Assembly (NCBI GenBank): GCA_039545355.1
Contig: BCJJ01000001.1
Coordinates: 618,570-682,569 of the forward strand
Reading direction: 5' to 3'
Length of the DNA: 64,000 nucleotides
Source: Trichosporon coremiiforme
Taxonomy: Eukaryota; Basidiomycota; Tremellomycetes; Trichosporonales; Trichosporonaceae
In this document: piece after piece, positions 34,035-45,071 of the stretch
Numbering within the stretch: the first letter of the stretch is position 1
Layout: every line of letters starts with the position of its first letter
Made by a program: the position numbers and the translations under genes
The notes under the pieces: model-generated
The model's database searches: none
Told to the model about the DNA's origin: nothing
Seen by the model: only the letters and a program-made list of their open reading frames with translations

Positions 34035-37000
34035 ATGACGAGCTCGACACTCCAGCCGCCAGTCGCGTCCGCACCTGGGCCAAGCAATAGCCAGAGCCAA
34101 CACGCCCCGGGCGAGACATCGACACAGCCCCAGAATGGCGATGAGGGCGGCGGCGAGGCTTCTAACGGTACGAGCGGCGGTGGCGGCGCCGTGACATCGA
34201 CGACGAACATGACGGCTGAAATGGCCGGACAGATCGTCCTGCATGCTTCGGGCGCGGCGGTCGCGCTCGCGCCGACCATTTTCCCGACCCCCATCGCCAA
34301 CCTCGTCACAGCAATCGCGACCAGTGCGCGGCTCAGTCTACGCGTCACGGCGTTTTTCATCGAGGCAATTCTGGAGACGTCGCAGAACAGCACGCGCCTC
34401 GGACTCGGTCTCACGAGGAGACTCCTGATCGGAGCAATCTCGAGCGCACGGAGAGTATACCTGACGGCCAGCGGAGACGGTGAGTACCCCGAGCTCGTAC
34501 GGAACACGAAGCAGTGTTGCACACACGCAATGAAGGCCACCGAGGTGCGACGCCGGATCCTTGCCCGCGTGCCTCTGCCCGCATGTCCCGGAACCCATTC
34601 GGCCGCAGCCGTATGCTGGCTTGGCAACACGAGCACGGCGCGCATATGGGGCCGTCACAGCTCCGACCTGCCACGGCAAAGGGCGTGTGTTGTCGAGCGA
34701 AAGATTGTGTGCGCTACAGACAGGCTGACGCCATCCTCAGATCCCGAGAAGCTTGACGTCCAGGCCGATGCGTTCCTCAATGTCTTGGACCGGTGGACGA
34801 ACGTCGGCATCTACGTGATCCATCACACGTTCACGCTCGCTGAGCTGTTTGCCATGTCCGGCTTCTACCTGACGGCGAACACGGTCCAGTCGGCGAGTTT
34901 TGCCGCCCACGAGAGCGTCACGCTGTTCGACTCGCTCTTCGGATCGAACGAGTCCAGCCGCGCGCTGTCTTCGATTATCGCCCTCGTCCGCCAGGAGCTA
35001 CTCGAGGACGAACGTTTCCAGGCCGCCGACCGCGGCAAGGTCGCGAGTCTGACGGCGCTGACGAAGGCGCTCACGGCATTCGCGTGCCTCCAGAATGCAA
35101 CCTGGTCGCGAAGTGCGAAGCGGCTCAAAATGAGAGTGTAAGCTACCGAGTGCCTTCTCAAGCTGACATCAGATTGTACGACTGCACGGTTGTCATCAGC
35201 GACGATGAAACCTTCAAGAGCGAAGTCAGTGAGCCCACCCGTTCGGCATTGCCGGAAGCGGGACCTGGCCCACGGACGATCGCTGGGCGGCGCGAACGCG
35301 AACGAGAGATCCCCAGTCTGTTGTACGAGACGGACGAGCAGGGCGACGTGACGATGGAAGATGTGTCGAATCGGCCTTCGCACCGCCCCTCCTTGCGCTC
35401 GCGGCAGCAGGAGGATGACGAACTGTTCCGACAGCTGGAGGAATTTGTCGGGGACGCTGACCGATCCGTGTCGGCCCCCGTATCACCGATAGCCAAGACA
35501 CGGGACCGCTCCAACTCGCAGCCGCATCGCCACCTGAAACGCGTCCGCGGTGACGTGTTCGAGGTCATGGACGAGCTGCAGGAGTCGACGGTCGTGACAC
35601 GAACACTGGAGCGCGTCGACACTCGCCCGAGCTTGAAACGAGCACAGAGCGAGACGGCTGCAGACATCCTGGTCGAGGAGGTAGAGGACGAGGCGTTAAG
35701 CCGACCTCCCCCAGCCGCGCCCCTTACGACGCCGACTGGATTCATGGACGAGGACCCCGCCGAGTGGATCGAGGTCGACCAGCTCTTAGATGGACAGGAG
35801 GAAGCTCTTGTGCCCTCAGCCCCGAACGACCGCGTTGCCGCCGTTACCGCAGAGCCCCCTAACGCAGAGCGAATCCAGCTCGTCCTCCGAACCATGACCA
35901 ACAAGCTACTGCAGCGCAAGCGCACTGTCCTGCGCGTTCAGAACGTGGGCCTGTCACCACGCATGTCGCCGTCGCCGAGTCCGCCGCCGTCGCATCGGAA
36001 GGAGAAGGAGCGCGAGCGCGAGAGCTCACCAGCAATGATGAGGGAGCACGACCGGCCAGACGTGCGCCAGATCGACTGGCCCCAGGCTGTCGCCGCCTCC
36101 CGGGCACGAACCAGTGGCACGCCGCCCCCGCGCAGCGGTACACCGCCCCGCAGCGGCAGTCATAACGACATCGGGCCGTCTAGTAGGCGCTCGTCGTCAG
36201 ATTCGATCGCGGCAGGCAACCGCTCTTCTCTCAAGCCGAAGCGGCGCTTCTTCTCCGGCTACAGCACGCGTGGCCACGACGAGCCGCGGAGGAACGACTC
36301 TGAGGGCGGTCTGGCGAACGCATTCCGCTCGACGCTGCGAAGGAAGCCGACTGCTTTCCCAGGCGTGGAGGATGAGGAGCCACCCTCCGCGCCGCCTCCG
36401 AGGGCCACCACACCTCGCGCCAGCCACCCCCGTTCGGCGCCTGCGCCTGCCCCCACGCCGCTGACGCCGATGCGCGGCGAGCGCGAGCACAGCGTGCACC
36501 AGAGCGTGCGCACACGGTCGAACGCGATCCACACCTCGTCCTCGCAGATCTTCGGCCCCGATTTCGAGTCCTCCGCAAGCTTGTTCCCTCACGAGGGCCT
36601 GATCCGGAACATCCACCGCTTCATGCGGTACTCGTCTGCGGCGTACGGGCAGAACTTCCTGCGCATCCTCGGTCTCGGCAACACCGACTTCCACTACACG
36701 ACGGCGGGCGGTCACCACGCCAACTCGTGGGCGTTCGCGCGCCACACCAACATCCCCATCAACAACCTCATCCTGTCGTCATACACGGAGACCTCCCCTC
36801 TCAGCGGGCACAAGGCGCCGCCGCTCGTGCACTACATCGCGGTCGAGCACGGGTTACGTGCCATCGTGCTCACGTGTCGCGGCACGCTCGGCCTGAACGA
36901 CGTGCTCGTCGACCTGACGTGCCAGTACCGCCCGATCAAGATCGACGGTGCCGAGGGCGACTTCCAGGTGCACGCAGGGATGCACGAGAGTGCGCTGCAG

Positions 37001-37849
37001 TTAACGAGCCGTGCGTCGACAGTGCACCAGTGCCTCGTCGAGGCGCTCGAGCAATACCCGAACTACGGCCTGGTCCTGTGCGGACACAGCCTGGGCGGCG
37101 GTGTCGCCGCTTTGCTCGGCATCGAGTGGGCGCAGCGCGCGACGCTTTTCATGGCGCAGAACGCAAAGCGTGAGCACAAGGTCAAGCATCCCGCAATCAG
37201 CACCAAGTTCGTGACGAGCTTCAGCTCAGGCCTGCCCCCTGGCCGTCCGATCCACGTGTACGCGTACGGTGTGCCTGCCGTCGCATCCTACGATTTGGGC
37301 AAGTACTGCGACGGCCTGGTGACTTCGGTCATCCAGAACAGCGACGTCGTGCCGTCTCTCTCCCTCGGAGTGCTGCGCGACCTGAAGAACGTGGCAGTCA
37401 CGCTGTACGAGGAGGGCGGGATTGCTGAAGAAATCGTGGGGCGCATTCTGGGCTTGAACAAGCGCAAGTTCGCCTTCGCCGAAGACGCTTCCGCTTCCGC
37501 CGACGGCTCCAATTCCTCTGGCTCTGGCCCCAGTGCCGTGGACGAGGAGCAGATGCTGCACGACTGGATGGAGAGCCTGATCAAGACGATGCGGGCAGAC
37601 ATGAACAACGACAAGCTCTACCCGCCTGGCAGCGTGTACATCATGGAGTACAGCGATGTGTTCCTGACTGCTTCGTCTGGCGGCGGGGACAACAGCAGCC
37701 AGCGCGCGCGCCGCGTCATCCTCCGCCTGTGTGAGAGCGTGCGTGAGCGCTTTGGTGAGCTCAGCTTCACCAAGAGCATGCTCAAGGACCACATGCCGCT
37801 GCACTATGAGCGTGCGACTGAGCTGCTCATCCAGGGCGTCCAGGAGTAG
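34035..37849 (+). CDS. Class 3 lipase, sn1-specific diacylglycerol lipase-like
   Basis: Alpha/beta-hydrolase expected to hydrolyse diacylglycerol or related glycerolipids at a membrane. Exons 34035-34479, 34741-35137 and 35173-37849 sum to 3519 nt, 1172 aa. The N-terminal part has hydrophobic helices (for example IVLHASGAAVALAPTIF and IGVYVIHH-like segments; here VGIYVIHHTF). A long Arg/Ser-rich disordered linker follows, then the lipase domain in the C-terminal ~430 residues: VLTCRGTLGLNDVLVDL, nucleophile elbow GHSLGGG, and Asp in NSDVVPSLSLG. DHMPLHYE near the end probably supplies the catalytic His. The first ATG was chosen; an upstream in-frame GTG at 33993 was not used. The first intron is 261 nt, in frame and stop-free (see findings). 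Confidence 0.88.
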
Positions 37850-38470
37850 AAAGAGACTTGGCGTACGATGGGTATCCGGCTGTCGTCCTACGGGGCTCGA
37901 CGCCGTCTCCCACCTGCATCGCCTCGCATTGACTTTGTAGCTACCACTTTCGTTACCACCTCCCACCTCCTTGTTACCCAGTAGGCTACAGCACCTTGAT
38001 AATCTGCACGCGTCCTACGCGCCACACCACCTCTTGGTCTCGGGCTGTAAAACTGTAATGCACACGACTGCCTCATGCCTCTGACGGGACAAGTGTACTA
38101 TGCTGCGTTGCATATCGTTACTTCTGGCTGCTACTATGCTCACTGTGAGCTCTCTATGTAGTCTCTGGTGTATCATCTATTCTACAACAATGGAATGGGC
38201 TGCTGGCGCGGCGCGCCGGTCGGGACCACACCGACGGCGCGCCAGCAACATGCACATGGAATTAAACCTGTTTGTCCCTTCTCTCCGTCACCAAACGGAA
38301 CGATATGAAGGGCCGGAATAAGGACACCAGTCTGCCGGTGCTGGCGGTTTTGAGGATCTTGCGTGTTGGGGTGTAGGGGTGGTAGATATGTGATTGTGGG
38401 CGGAACTTCTGACTCCTGCTGTATGTTTACTCCTTCTCAGCGACCTGGACAGCCAATCAACTCAAGAGCT
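37850..38470. other. Convergent 3' region with an imperfect hairpin
   Basis: Between the lipase stop (plus) and the STYX-like stop (minus). It contains an imperfect inverted repeat at about 38202-38252 (TGCTGGCGC…GGTCGG facing CCGACGGCGCGCCAGCA). No gene is seen. Confidence 0.5.
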
Positions 38471-39996
38471 CTAGTCCATGTCGACGTCCATCGACAACGC
38501 ACGCTTCCGCCCAGGCGCTTGGCGATCCGAGACCTCGCCCTCGCCGTCCCAGACACGCTTGTGTACTCCCATCGAGGCGGGCACTCCCGACACGCTCTTC
38601 TGGGCGGCGGCAATCGCGGCGTACTCGCGCAGCTGGATCTCAAACTGGAACGTCAGTTAGTGGCACAACGAAGTTCAACTCACGCTGGCCGGAGCAACGC
38701 AGTACCGCTTGCTCTGCACGTATCCGAGTGCTGTCGTGTACTCCCAGCCAAACTTGTCCATCAGGTAGCCGATGACGATAGCCGGAGCGGTCGCGATCCC
38801 GTCTGAGAGTTAGGACGACACAGAAGCAACGACTCACTCATACAGTGGACCAGGGCAGCCCCTCCTATGGAGAGTGCCTCATCGATGAAGACGCGTGATC
38901 GGGGGAAGATGGAGATGAGGTTTTGGTCCTGCTATGTTAGCTAGGCGCCTTCTTTGACCTTAGTTAGCTCACATCAGAGTCAGAGATGTCCATAGTCAGG
39001 TACTGGAACTCTGTCGGAAAACGGGGGAAAACGAGACGGGCCTCGACAGAGTCGCGAAGGCACAAGCTGCATGGGCGTCAGCGTTGTCCGGACACGGTCC
39101 GGGCGGAAGCGAATAGATGTGCAGATGGACAAGGGATTGAAGGTCGAAAAGGACGGTCGGCACCACGTCGGCACCTGGAGCCGCGCCGCCACCCTCACGC
39201 TATGAGCATGACCTGCATCGGTGTCCGGAATGGCGGGCTGCATCACTAGCGTCGGCGGCCAAGCAATACCGCAGAGTGGAGCGCCGACATTTGCAACTGC
39301 AGCAACGGCCCCAGGCGGGTGCTGAGAGGTGTGTGTGATTGACTCACATGTGGGTAATGCCCATGGACTTTAGGCGATTCAAGTTGGTGCTGGCTTGGAT
39401 AGGGCCGAGGAAGACGCCTGGAATGATCTCCTGCGCCTCTCTGCGCATTTCATACCTATCGTCAGCTTCGTGGGCATGGGCAGCTGGTCCGCCGTGGATA
39501 TGGCCCGGCCGCCAACCCTTGGGGATGACGACTGCCATGGGGGAAACGGTCGCGGTCGCCATGAAAGAGACAGTGTGTGGAGAGGCAAGAGGGCTGTTGG
39601 CCGCAGGATCCTGGGGGGAGCGTGATGGTGGGAAACCAATGTATCTCCCTTAGGATCCTTGGGCTGTGGTATGTGCTTTCGGGCTAAGCCATGGCGGCCT
39701 TGGAGCGACACAGGGCTGGCTGGCTGGTAAGCAGTCGCCGCTGCTCTCGACTGAGATGCTCAAAGCGCCGCAACAGAAGGAACGCACGCGCTTGCTCGCG
39801 CTCGCGGTCAAAGCTCTCGCAGGTACAAGAGTACCCAACCCGCTCATGAATCGACATCCGACCAGTTGTTTACCTTCCTGCTAGCCTCCTGGAACGTGAC
39901 TCACTTCCATTCTTGCATCAGCATGTGTGACGGGGGCTGCGCGGGCTCCCAAGGAGGTTGGGGGGTAGGCGGGGGGAGCATTGGAACGGCGACCAT
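38471..39996 (-). CDS. STYX-like dual-specificity pseudophosphatase
   Basis: Member of the serine/threonine/tyrosine-interacting (STYX) group, DUSP fold. Six exons (39996-39905, 39455-39348, 39066-38973, 38928-38838, 38802-38684, 38644-38471) sum to 678 nt, 225 aa. The N-terminal proline-rich segment runs into the STYX signature YEMRREAQEIIPGVFLGP and GITHILCLRD. The P-loop reads HCMNGIATAP: Cys is kept, but the essential Arg of HCxxGxxR is Thr, so phosphatase activity is unlikely. The C-terminal tail (KRALSMDVDMD) resembles an acidic/NLS-like end. Introns 1 and 2 are long for this genome (449 and 280 nt). A role as a phospho-protein-binding adaptor is inference from animal STYX. Confidence 0.85.
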
Positions 39997-40947
39997 CGTG
40001 TTACGGGCGACGAAGGCGGCGGTATGGCTGACCCAGCCTACGGCGGTCAAGTAGACTGGGTGTCGTTGATGCGGGGAGAGCGGATATAACCGGGCAGAGC
40101 GGGAGGAGTCAGGTCGATGCGTTCTTAAACTCGTGTGGGAGGATGTAAAGTGACGGTGCGCTGCGAGAAAGTGTTGAGAGAGAGAATCAAAGTTGTGGAA
40201 AGGCGGTGGTAGAAGAGTGTCGAACGGAACGGGCTTTGTTGTTGTCGCTGTGTGCGGTGAGGCAAGGGTATCGGGTGTGGATGGATGTGGTGGTCTAGTG
40301 CTGATGGACTTTCCTGGAGGTGCGACTGGAACGGCAGGGGCCTGGCCTCGGCCCAGCCTTACAGTCAGCTGGTATACGCTGGTCGCTTAGCCCAGCGCAG
40401 CTAGTACAGTTCGTGCAGGGCGCAGGGCACTCGACCACCGCGCCACAGCCAGTCTGGCCCGTTGCCAAGGTGGAAGGCCCCAATAATTTCATCCACCTTA
40501 AGGAACAGTGACATCAATCCACGTGGTGAGTGGCATCAATCCACGTGGTGATCCGCGCTCCTAAAATTGCGCTAATCTCTTCGGCAGCCTGCCAAGGTTG
40601 ACTTGGATGACCTACCTCTTTGACTCGCCGCCGGCTGCGGCCAACTCCGGCTGCTCGTATTTTGCACTGCATGTACCCGACTTGCACGTCATCCGTCATC
40701 CGTCATCCGTCATCCGTCCCTTCCGTCCCTGCTCTCCTCCTCTCTTCGCTCGATCACTTATTCGACGAAAGTAACTGCATCGCGTGTCAGCAGCTACGTC
40801 AGGCGGCAATCACGTCAGGCGGTGACCACCGCCGAGAACAACGGGACAGCAAGTTCGTTTTCCTCCCGCCAACCTCCTCACGAGGCGACAAGCGGCGACC
40901 AGCAACCGACTCAACCGCATCCCTGACTTGTCATCACTGCTGCGGTC
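39997..40947. promoter_or_regulatory. Divergent intergenic region with paired CACGTG repeat and 7-bp tandem repeat
   Basis: Between the starts of the STYX-like gene (minus) and the Atl1-like gene (plus). CATCAATCCACGTGGTGA occurs twice at 40512-40529 and 40534-40551 (22-bp period), each copy holding a CACGTG core. Four copies of CGTCATC lie at 40687-40714. These could be regulatory for either neighbour; no gene is seen. Confidence 0.5.
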
Positions 40948-41526
40948 ATGAGTGAAGCCATCGTTGAGCTCACGGCGCGAGCGTATGAGATTGCGCGCGC
41001 CATCCCCCCCGGTCGTGTGACGAGCTACGGTGTGTGCATTAGCTGTGGGCATCAAGGGTAACTAACAGGCAGGCCACATTGCGAAGTTGGCAGGATACCC
41101 AGCGTACTCAAGGTGAGATCGCCTTCCTTCGCCCTGCCCCTGTCCGCACATGTCGATCGGATACTGTTGAGCCATACCACTGACGAATCGAGCTGACAGC
41201 AGACATGTCGGGAACGCGATGAAGGCGCTGTCGCCCAACTCGACCGTGCCATGGCAGGTGAGCTTGCGTTCTCTACCTCAAACTAATAAGAGCGCGTGAT
41301 CTCAGCGAAGGGCGTTATCTCGCCGCGCGGCGACAGCGGACTTGGTGTCGCGCGCCAGCGTGAGCGGCTCGAGGCAGAAGGCGTCACCGTCGAGACAGTC
41401 GGCGGCGAGGAGCGCGTGAATCTGCGCGAGTTTGGCTGGTTCCCGGAACGCGGGAACCGGACGTTGGACGAGTGGCTTGAAGACGTGCGCGGCCCGCAGG
41501 CTGAGTCTGACGGCGACGATCTGTAA
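40948..41526 (+). CDS. atl1: DNA alkyltransferase-like protein (Atl1/MGMT-like)
   Basis: Binds O6-alkylguanine in DNA and hands the lesion to nucleotide excision repair, as shown for S. pombe Atl1 and bacterial eAtl. Introns at 41030-41072, 41113-41202 and 41258-41292 leave 411 nt, 136 aa. The family block IPPGRVTSYGHIAKLAGYP is followed by the helix-turn-helix and 'arginine finger' segment (SRHVGNAMKALS). The active-site region reads VPWQRVISAKG, so the MGMT cysteine (PCHR) is replaced by Trp, the hallmark of ATLs. Then SPRGDSGLGVARQRERLEAEG. No alkyl-transfer activity is expected. The C-terminal ~35 residues extend beyond the core fold. The first ATG gives the conserved N-terminus. Confidence 0.92.
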
Positions 41527-41761
41527 TCGTCGCACAGCAGCAAACAATAGAGTCGACCGCACGACAACAGCAGGCATGGGAACTCAGGGGGTATCAGGCA
41601 TGATGGGCAAAAGGTCGTTGCATAATGTACACTACATTGGACAGGGATTGGAGTATGATGCGGGATGCGTATGATGATGATGATGCGTATGATGGGGACG
41701 TGCTGTTGGGCAGAGGACGAGGGTACAGCTATCAGTCGTTCCAGATGTCGAGGCTGTCCTT

Positions 41762-42130
41762 CTACTCGACCCAGATGTCTACCGCGCCGCGCTCGACTGC
41801 ATCCCACCCGTGGCTGCGGGGATTGAGCGAGCCCTCGTCGGGCTTGGGCGCAGGTTCGGGGGCGCGGGGGTGGATCGCGGCAAGGATGTCCTGCTCCAGA
41901 GTTGCGCGGATTGACTGGACGGTGGCACGGGCGTGGACGCCGCGCTCACGCTCGAGACCGGCTCGGCGGACGAAGGCCATCTCGCGCTCGGCCTGGAGTC
42001 AGCTACAGCCATGGCGACACCACTCCCTCAGAGGCGCTTTGGCCCAAAAGGTAGCAGGACTCACGTTGCGGACAGGGATAGCGGCGCCAGAAACGAGTCC
42101 AGCGGCAATGAGGAAGACGGAGAGACGCAT
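41762..42130 (-). CDS. Small secreted protein, 98 aa, unknown
   Basis: Two exons around a 72-nt intron (41993-42064) give 297 nt, 98 aa. Residues 1-17 are a clear signal peptide (MRLSVFLIAAGLVSGAA). The mature part is a charged helix-rich domain (REMAFVRRAGLERERG, VQSIRATLEQDILAAIHPR) ending in RGAVDIWVE. There are no cysteines, no GPI signal and no membrane segment, so it is likely soluble and secreted or vacuolar. It lies tail to tail with the Atl1-like gene. I do not recognise the family. Confidence 0.72.
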
Positions 42131-43776
42131 GGTAGCTCAGTCCTGGGTGTTGCGGGGTGGGAGGTTGAGAGAGTCGAGGCGGAGCTCGGACGAAGGAGTT
42201 ATGTACTGGGCGACGGACGAGTCGCCTCTGGCTCTCAACTCGCGATCCTTGTTTTGTCCGTCGTCTGAGCCGGCGGCTGCTTTGTCCTGTGCGGCCGAGC
42301 CGTGCGTAATGAGGATGAAACAGTGGTGCCAAGACAAAGAGCTCGTGCGCTCTGATGCTAAGCCTGGCTGGGTACGCTGTGAGCGAGGGGCCACTGATCC
42401 AGAAACGGCTCTGGATCGGTCGCACACCTGTGTCAGGCGTATGTTTCAGGGCTGTACCAGATGTACGAGCACTTGATCGCTATATGTGGGAATGGGGCTG
42501 GTAGCTGTTGGTTGTGTGCTGTGTGTCTCTGTCTCGGAGTCGTGCTTGTTGAGAGTACGAGAAGCTTAGAGGTGATACAAGTGTGTCGGCGTCTGCGTCG
42601 GTGTGAATCGGAGCAGGGTGGCGGCGCCAACTATCGCTGTGTGTGTGCAACTGCGACAAGAGGCTGTGTATGATACTCAGAATGGGTGGAGCAAGATGAC
42701 CAAGAGAAGTCTTCCCCCTTTAGATAGCTCTTGATATATATACCAGTCACGGCAACGTCGGGGTCTCTGTTCTCCGCACGCTTGCGTTCATTGAGCATGA
42801 CAAGAGGACTGAAGCAGGGTCACTCCGCAGGACCGCATGACCGCAGTGAGATCGCAGGATAACTCGACTTTGGGCTAAGCTGCGCACGAGCAATCACGCT
42901 AACAAGTAGGTGCGTGCAGGTGCCCCATGGGTCCGGCGTTCCTGACGCCAATGAGACGCCACCGAGGTACGGAGCGCCTCGACGCGCCCAGATGCGCTTC
43001 ACTGCGCTGCGCGCGTGCCCCCATCGAACGCCTAACGAACGCCCATCTGCGCCCGAGACCTCTCCCTGCGTCCCTACTACCCAGAGGTTCCTGCATGCAT
43101 GCCTCCTCTCCCAGCTTCCGGCGTCCCGGCGCCGCCCCGCCGAGCACAATCCCTGTTTAGCGTCACGCGGTACCCGCGGGGACTCTAGCACCTGGCTGTA
43201 CACTGGAATCCCGAACCTTCACATTTACATCTAGGGATCGATGCTATCCATCGCTATCCGCCAGTCATGTACTGCCATTGCAAGCGCAGGCTTTCTCAGA
43301 CTCTGCAGCTGCAGATTTCTTCTCACCGCCTCGCAGCGCTCGCCGAAAAAAACACTCTGTCGGGTAAGTGCAGCTCGAGTCGTGCAGAGCTAGCTCCGCA
43401 AAGCGAAGTGAGACTGGGGCGCAGGGCATACGCAGGGAGGAGAAACTGGGTCCGCGTGGCGCCTTTCTCCATTGTTCGCCTGCACCACTTGCCCTGCAGC
43501 TCTCCACGCCCCGAATTCATCGGTCGGCATGGAGTCAATAAGAGTGATGAGAGGAAAGGACAGCGCGTCCTGCCATTGGACTTCATCGTGATAACGACTT
43601 GGCCCCAGATCTACCCCACGTTTTCTCTCTTGATTCAGATCCAGGTTTCATCAAGGTAATGTGCACATGTGTTATCGCAATGTGGAGACGCGTGCTGCTA
43701 TATAAATGAGATCAATGGGCTTAGCGTGCAACGCGCTCCAACATGACAACCAATGTATGGTTAGGATCTGGCAGTA
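42131..43776. other. Gene-free interval, 1.6 kb
   Basis: TATA-like stretches occur at 42733-42742 (GATATATATA) and 43700-43707 (TATATAAA). The latter is about 75 bp upstream of a small open frame at 43777. I see no other gene or RNA. Confidence 0.4.
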
Positions 43777-44106
43777 ATGAAAGCAGCCACGATCATGATC
43801 GAGGAGGGGCGGTCCGCTTTCCGGCCGCACGTAGTGACGATCGTTGGGTCTCTTGCACAGCACAAGCGTCTTGCGGTGCTTACGCAGCCAAAGCTTGCCC
43901 TGCAGCGGGCCGGAGCTCCAGGCACTCTTCATATAGAAGCAGTCGGACATCGACCTCGCCCGCTCCGAACAGTCGCCGTCGAGGACAGGATCGCTGACAT
44001 TCGCATTTCAGGATGGTTGCCCGAGAAGCGGGACCACGCGTTCAGCGACCCTCGAGTGGCCGCGGAGCCATCCATCAGGCAACCACCATCCTCTCCTACA
44101 CGTTGA
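43777..44106 (+). CDS. Possible small gene, 109 aa, unknown
   Basis: Single-exon frame with host-like GC-ending codons (for example AVEDRIADIRISGWLPEKRD) and a TATATAAA box about 75 bp upstream of its ATG. No signal peptide, domain or intron. It could be a chance frame; the codon pattern and TATA box are the only support. Confidence 0.28.
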   Translation: MKAATIMIEEGRSAFRPHVVTIVGSLAQHKRLAVLTQPKLALQRAGAPGTLHIEAVGHRPRPLRTVAVEDRIADIRISGWLPEKRDHAFSDPRVAAEPSIRQPPSSPTR

Positions 44107-44458
44107 GGAACGGCTTGACATGGGCCATCTCATGGGCAGTTCCGCAGCGGCAAAGTCGGGCGCGACTTATCGGCCGAGGCTCATCGCCAGCATCATCAGT
44201 AACGTCTGGGTTGTAAGAGGCTGTGCTGAGGCAAAAGCTCACGCCGCCCCTCCTCATCGGACGTCCCCGACACTGATAAGATACTACCAACCTTAGACCC
44301 GTGACTGCCTCATGGCTGTGCAGCTCAGGCTTCTTATTCATTGCCCATTACTAACCATACATGTCATGTGCTAATAGCTATCAGGGATCATCATTGCGTC
44401 GTCGTTACAGATGGCATGAAGGCCGTGGCTATAGTTACTGAGAACGCAACATTCGCGG
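44107..44458. other. Spacer carrying one copy of the GATA-bounded module
   Basis: Downstream of the broken GPI gene at 44459. It holds a 116-bp interval (44272-44387) that starts with ACTGATAAGATACTA and ends with AGCTATCAGGGA, the same two strings that bound 44936-45057. No gene is called. Confidence 0.5.
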
Positions 44459-44900
44459 CTAGAGGAGTGCGATGATTGCGCCCGCCAGCAACGCGGAACT
44501 GGTAACGAAACCATTGGGCATGTCGGAGCGCACGCTGTTCGCCGCGCCTCCTGCTGTTATCCAGGCCGCGGCGGATGATGCCACTGCTTGGGCGATGGTC
44601 GCTAGGCTGCCAGCGTATCCTCCGCCGCTGCTCGGGCTCCCGCCGTTGCTCGAGATCCGGCCGCTGCTCGAGCCCCCCCTGATCCCCGTCATCCGCGCCA
44701 CCGCCCTTGTCCCCTCTGTCCGCCTTGGCCCCCGAGCCCCCGCGGCTGCTGGAGCCCGAGCCTCTCCAGCCTCCCGACCCTCCTGAAGAAGCAGCTGAAC
44801 CGAAGGCGTGGGAGGGAAGCCGTCTGCACGAGCTTTCAATCCCAGCCTGTGTCACTGCAGTTACTGTGTGCGCGGCGCCGTGGCCCAGATCCGCTAGCAT
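44459..44900 (-). pseudogene. Broken member of the Gly/Ser-rich GPI protein cluster
   Basis: The C-terminal part is a good GPI-anchored protein end: Gly/Ser-rich (GGSSSGRISSNGGSPSSGGG), then VRSDMPNGFVTSSALLAGAIIALL, shown here by its hydrophobic end GFVTSSALLAGAIIALL and stop at 44459. The upstream Gly/Ser stretch (SSGGSGGWRGSGSSSRGGSG) continues in a different frame. The switch falls at a G7 tract around 44670-44680, with no splice sites nearby. No signal peptide or suitable start could be found; the ATG at 44900 gives a poor N-terminus. It resembles the intact gene at 48006 in both Trp-Arg-Gly-Ser and GPI parts. A sequencing indel in G7 would explain the frame, but not the missing 5' end. 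Confidence 0.5.
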
Positions 44901-44935
44901 CGACTCACACTGCCCTTCGCGTCACTGGTCCCGCT

Positions 44936-45057
44936 ACTGATAAGATACTAGCTGGGCTCGTTGCCGCAGCGCAGGCTGTGCTAATCTCAGCTCTTGCGTT
45001 TGGGTCGTGGTCTCTGTGACTAAATGATACATATAATGCGCTCTAAGCTATCAGGGA
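44936..45057 (-). promoter_or_regulatory. GATA-bounded module upstream of the broken GPI gene
   Basis: A 122-bp interval bounded by ACTGATAAGATACTA and AGCTATCAGGGA, both containing GATA-factor cores (CTGATAAG and, inverted, CTGATAGC). A near-copy of this arrangement lies at 44272-44387. On the minus strand the order is GATA site, TATA-like TTATATGTAT, then TATCTTATCA about 40 bp before the ATG at 44900. A similar TATA and TATCTTATCA order precedes the intact paralogue that starts at 46119. Confidence 0.45.
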
Positions 45058-45071
45058 AGGTGCCTTGGCAG

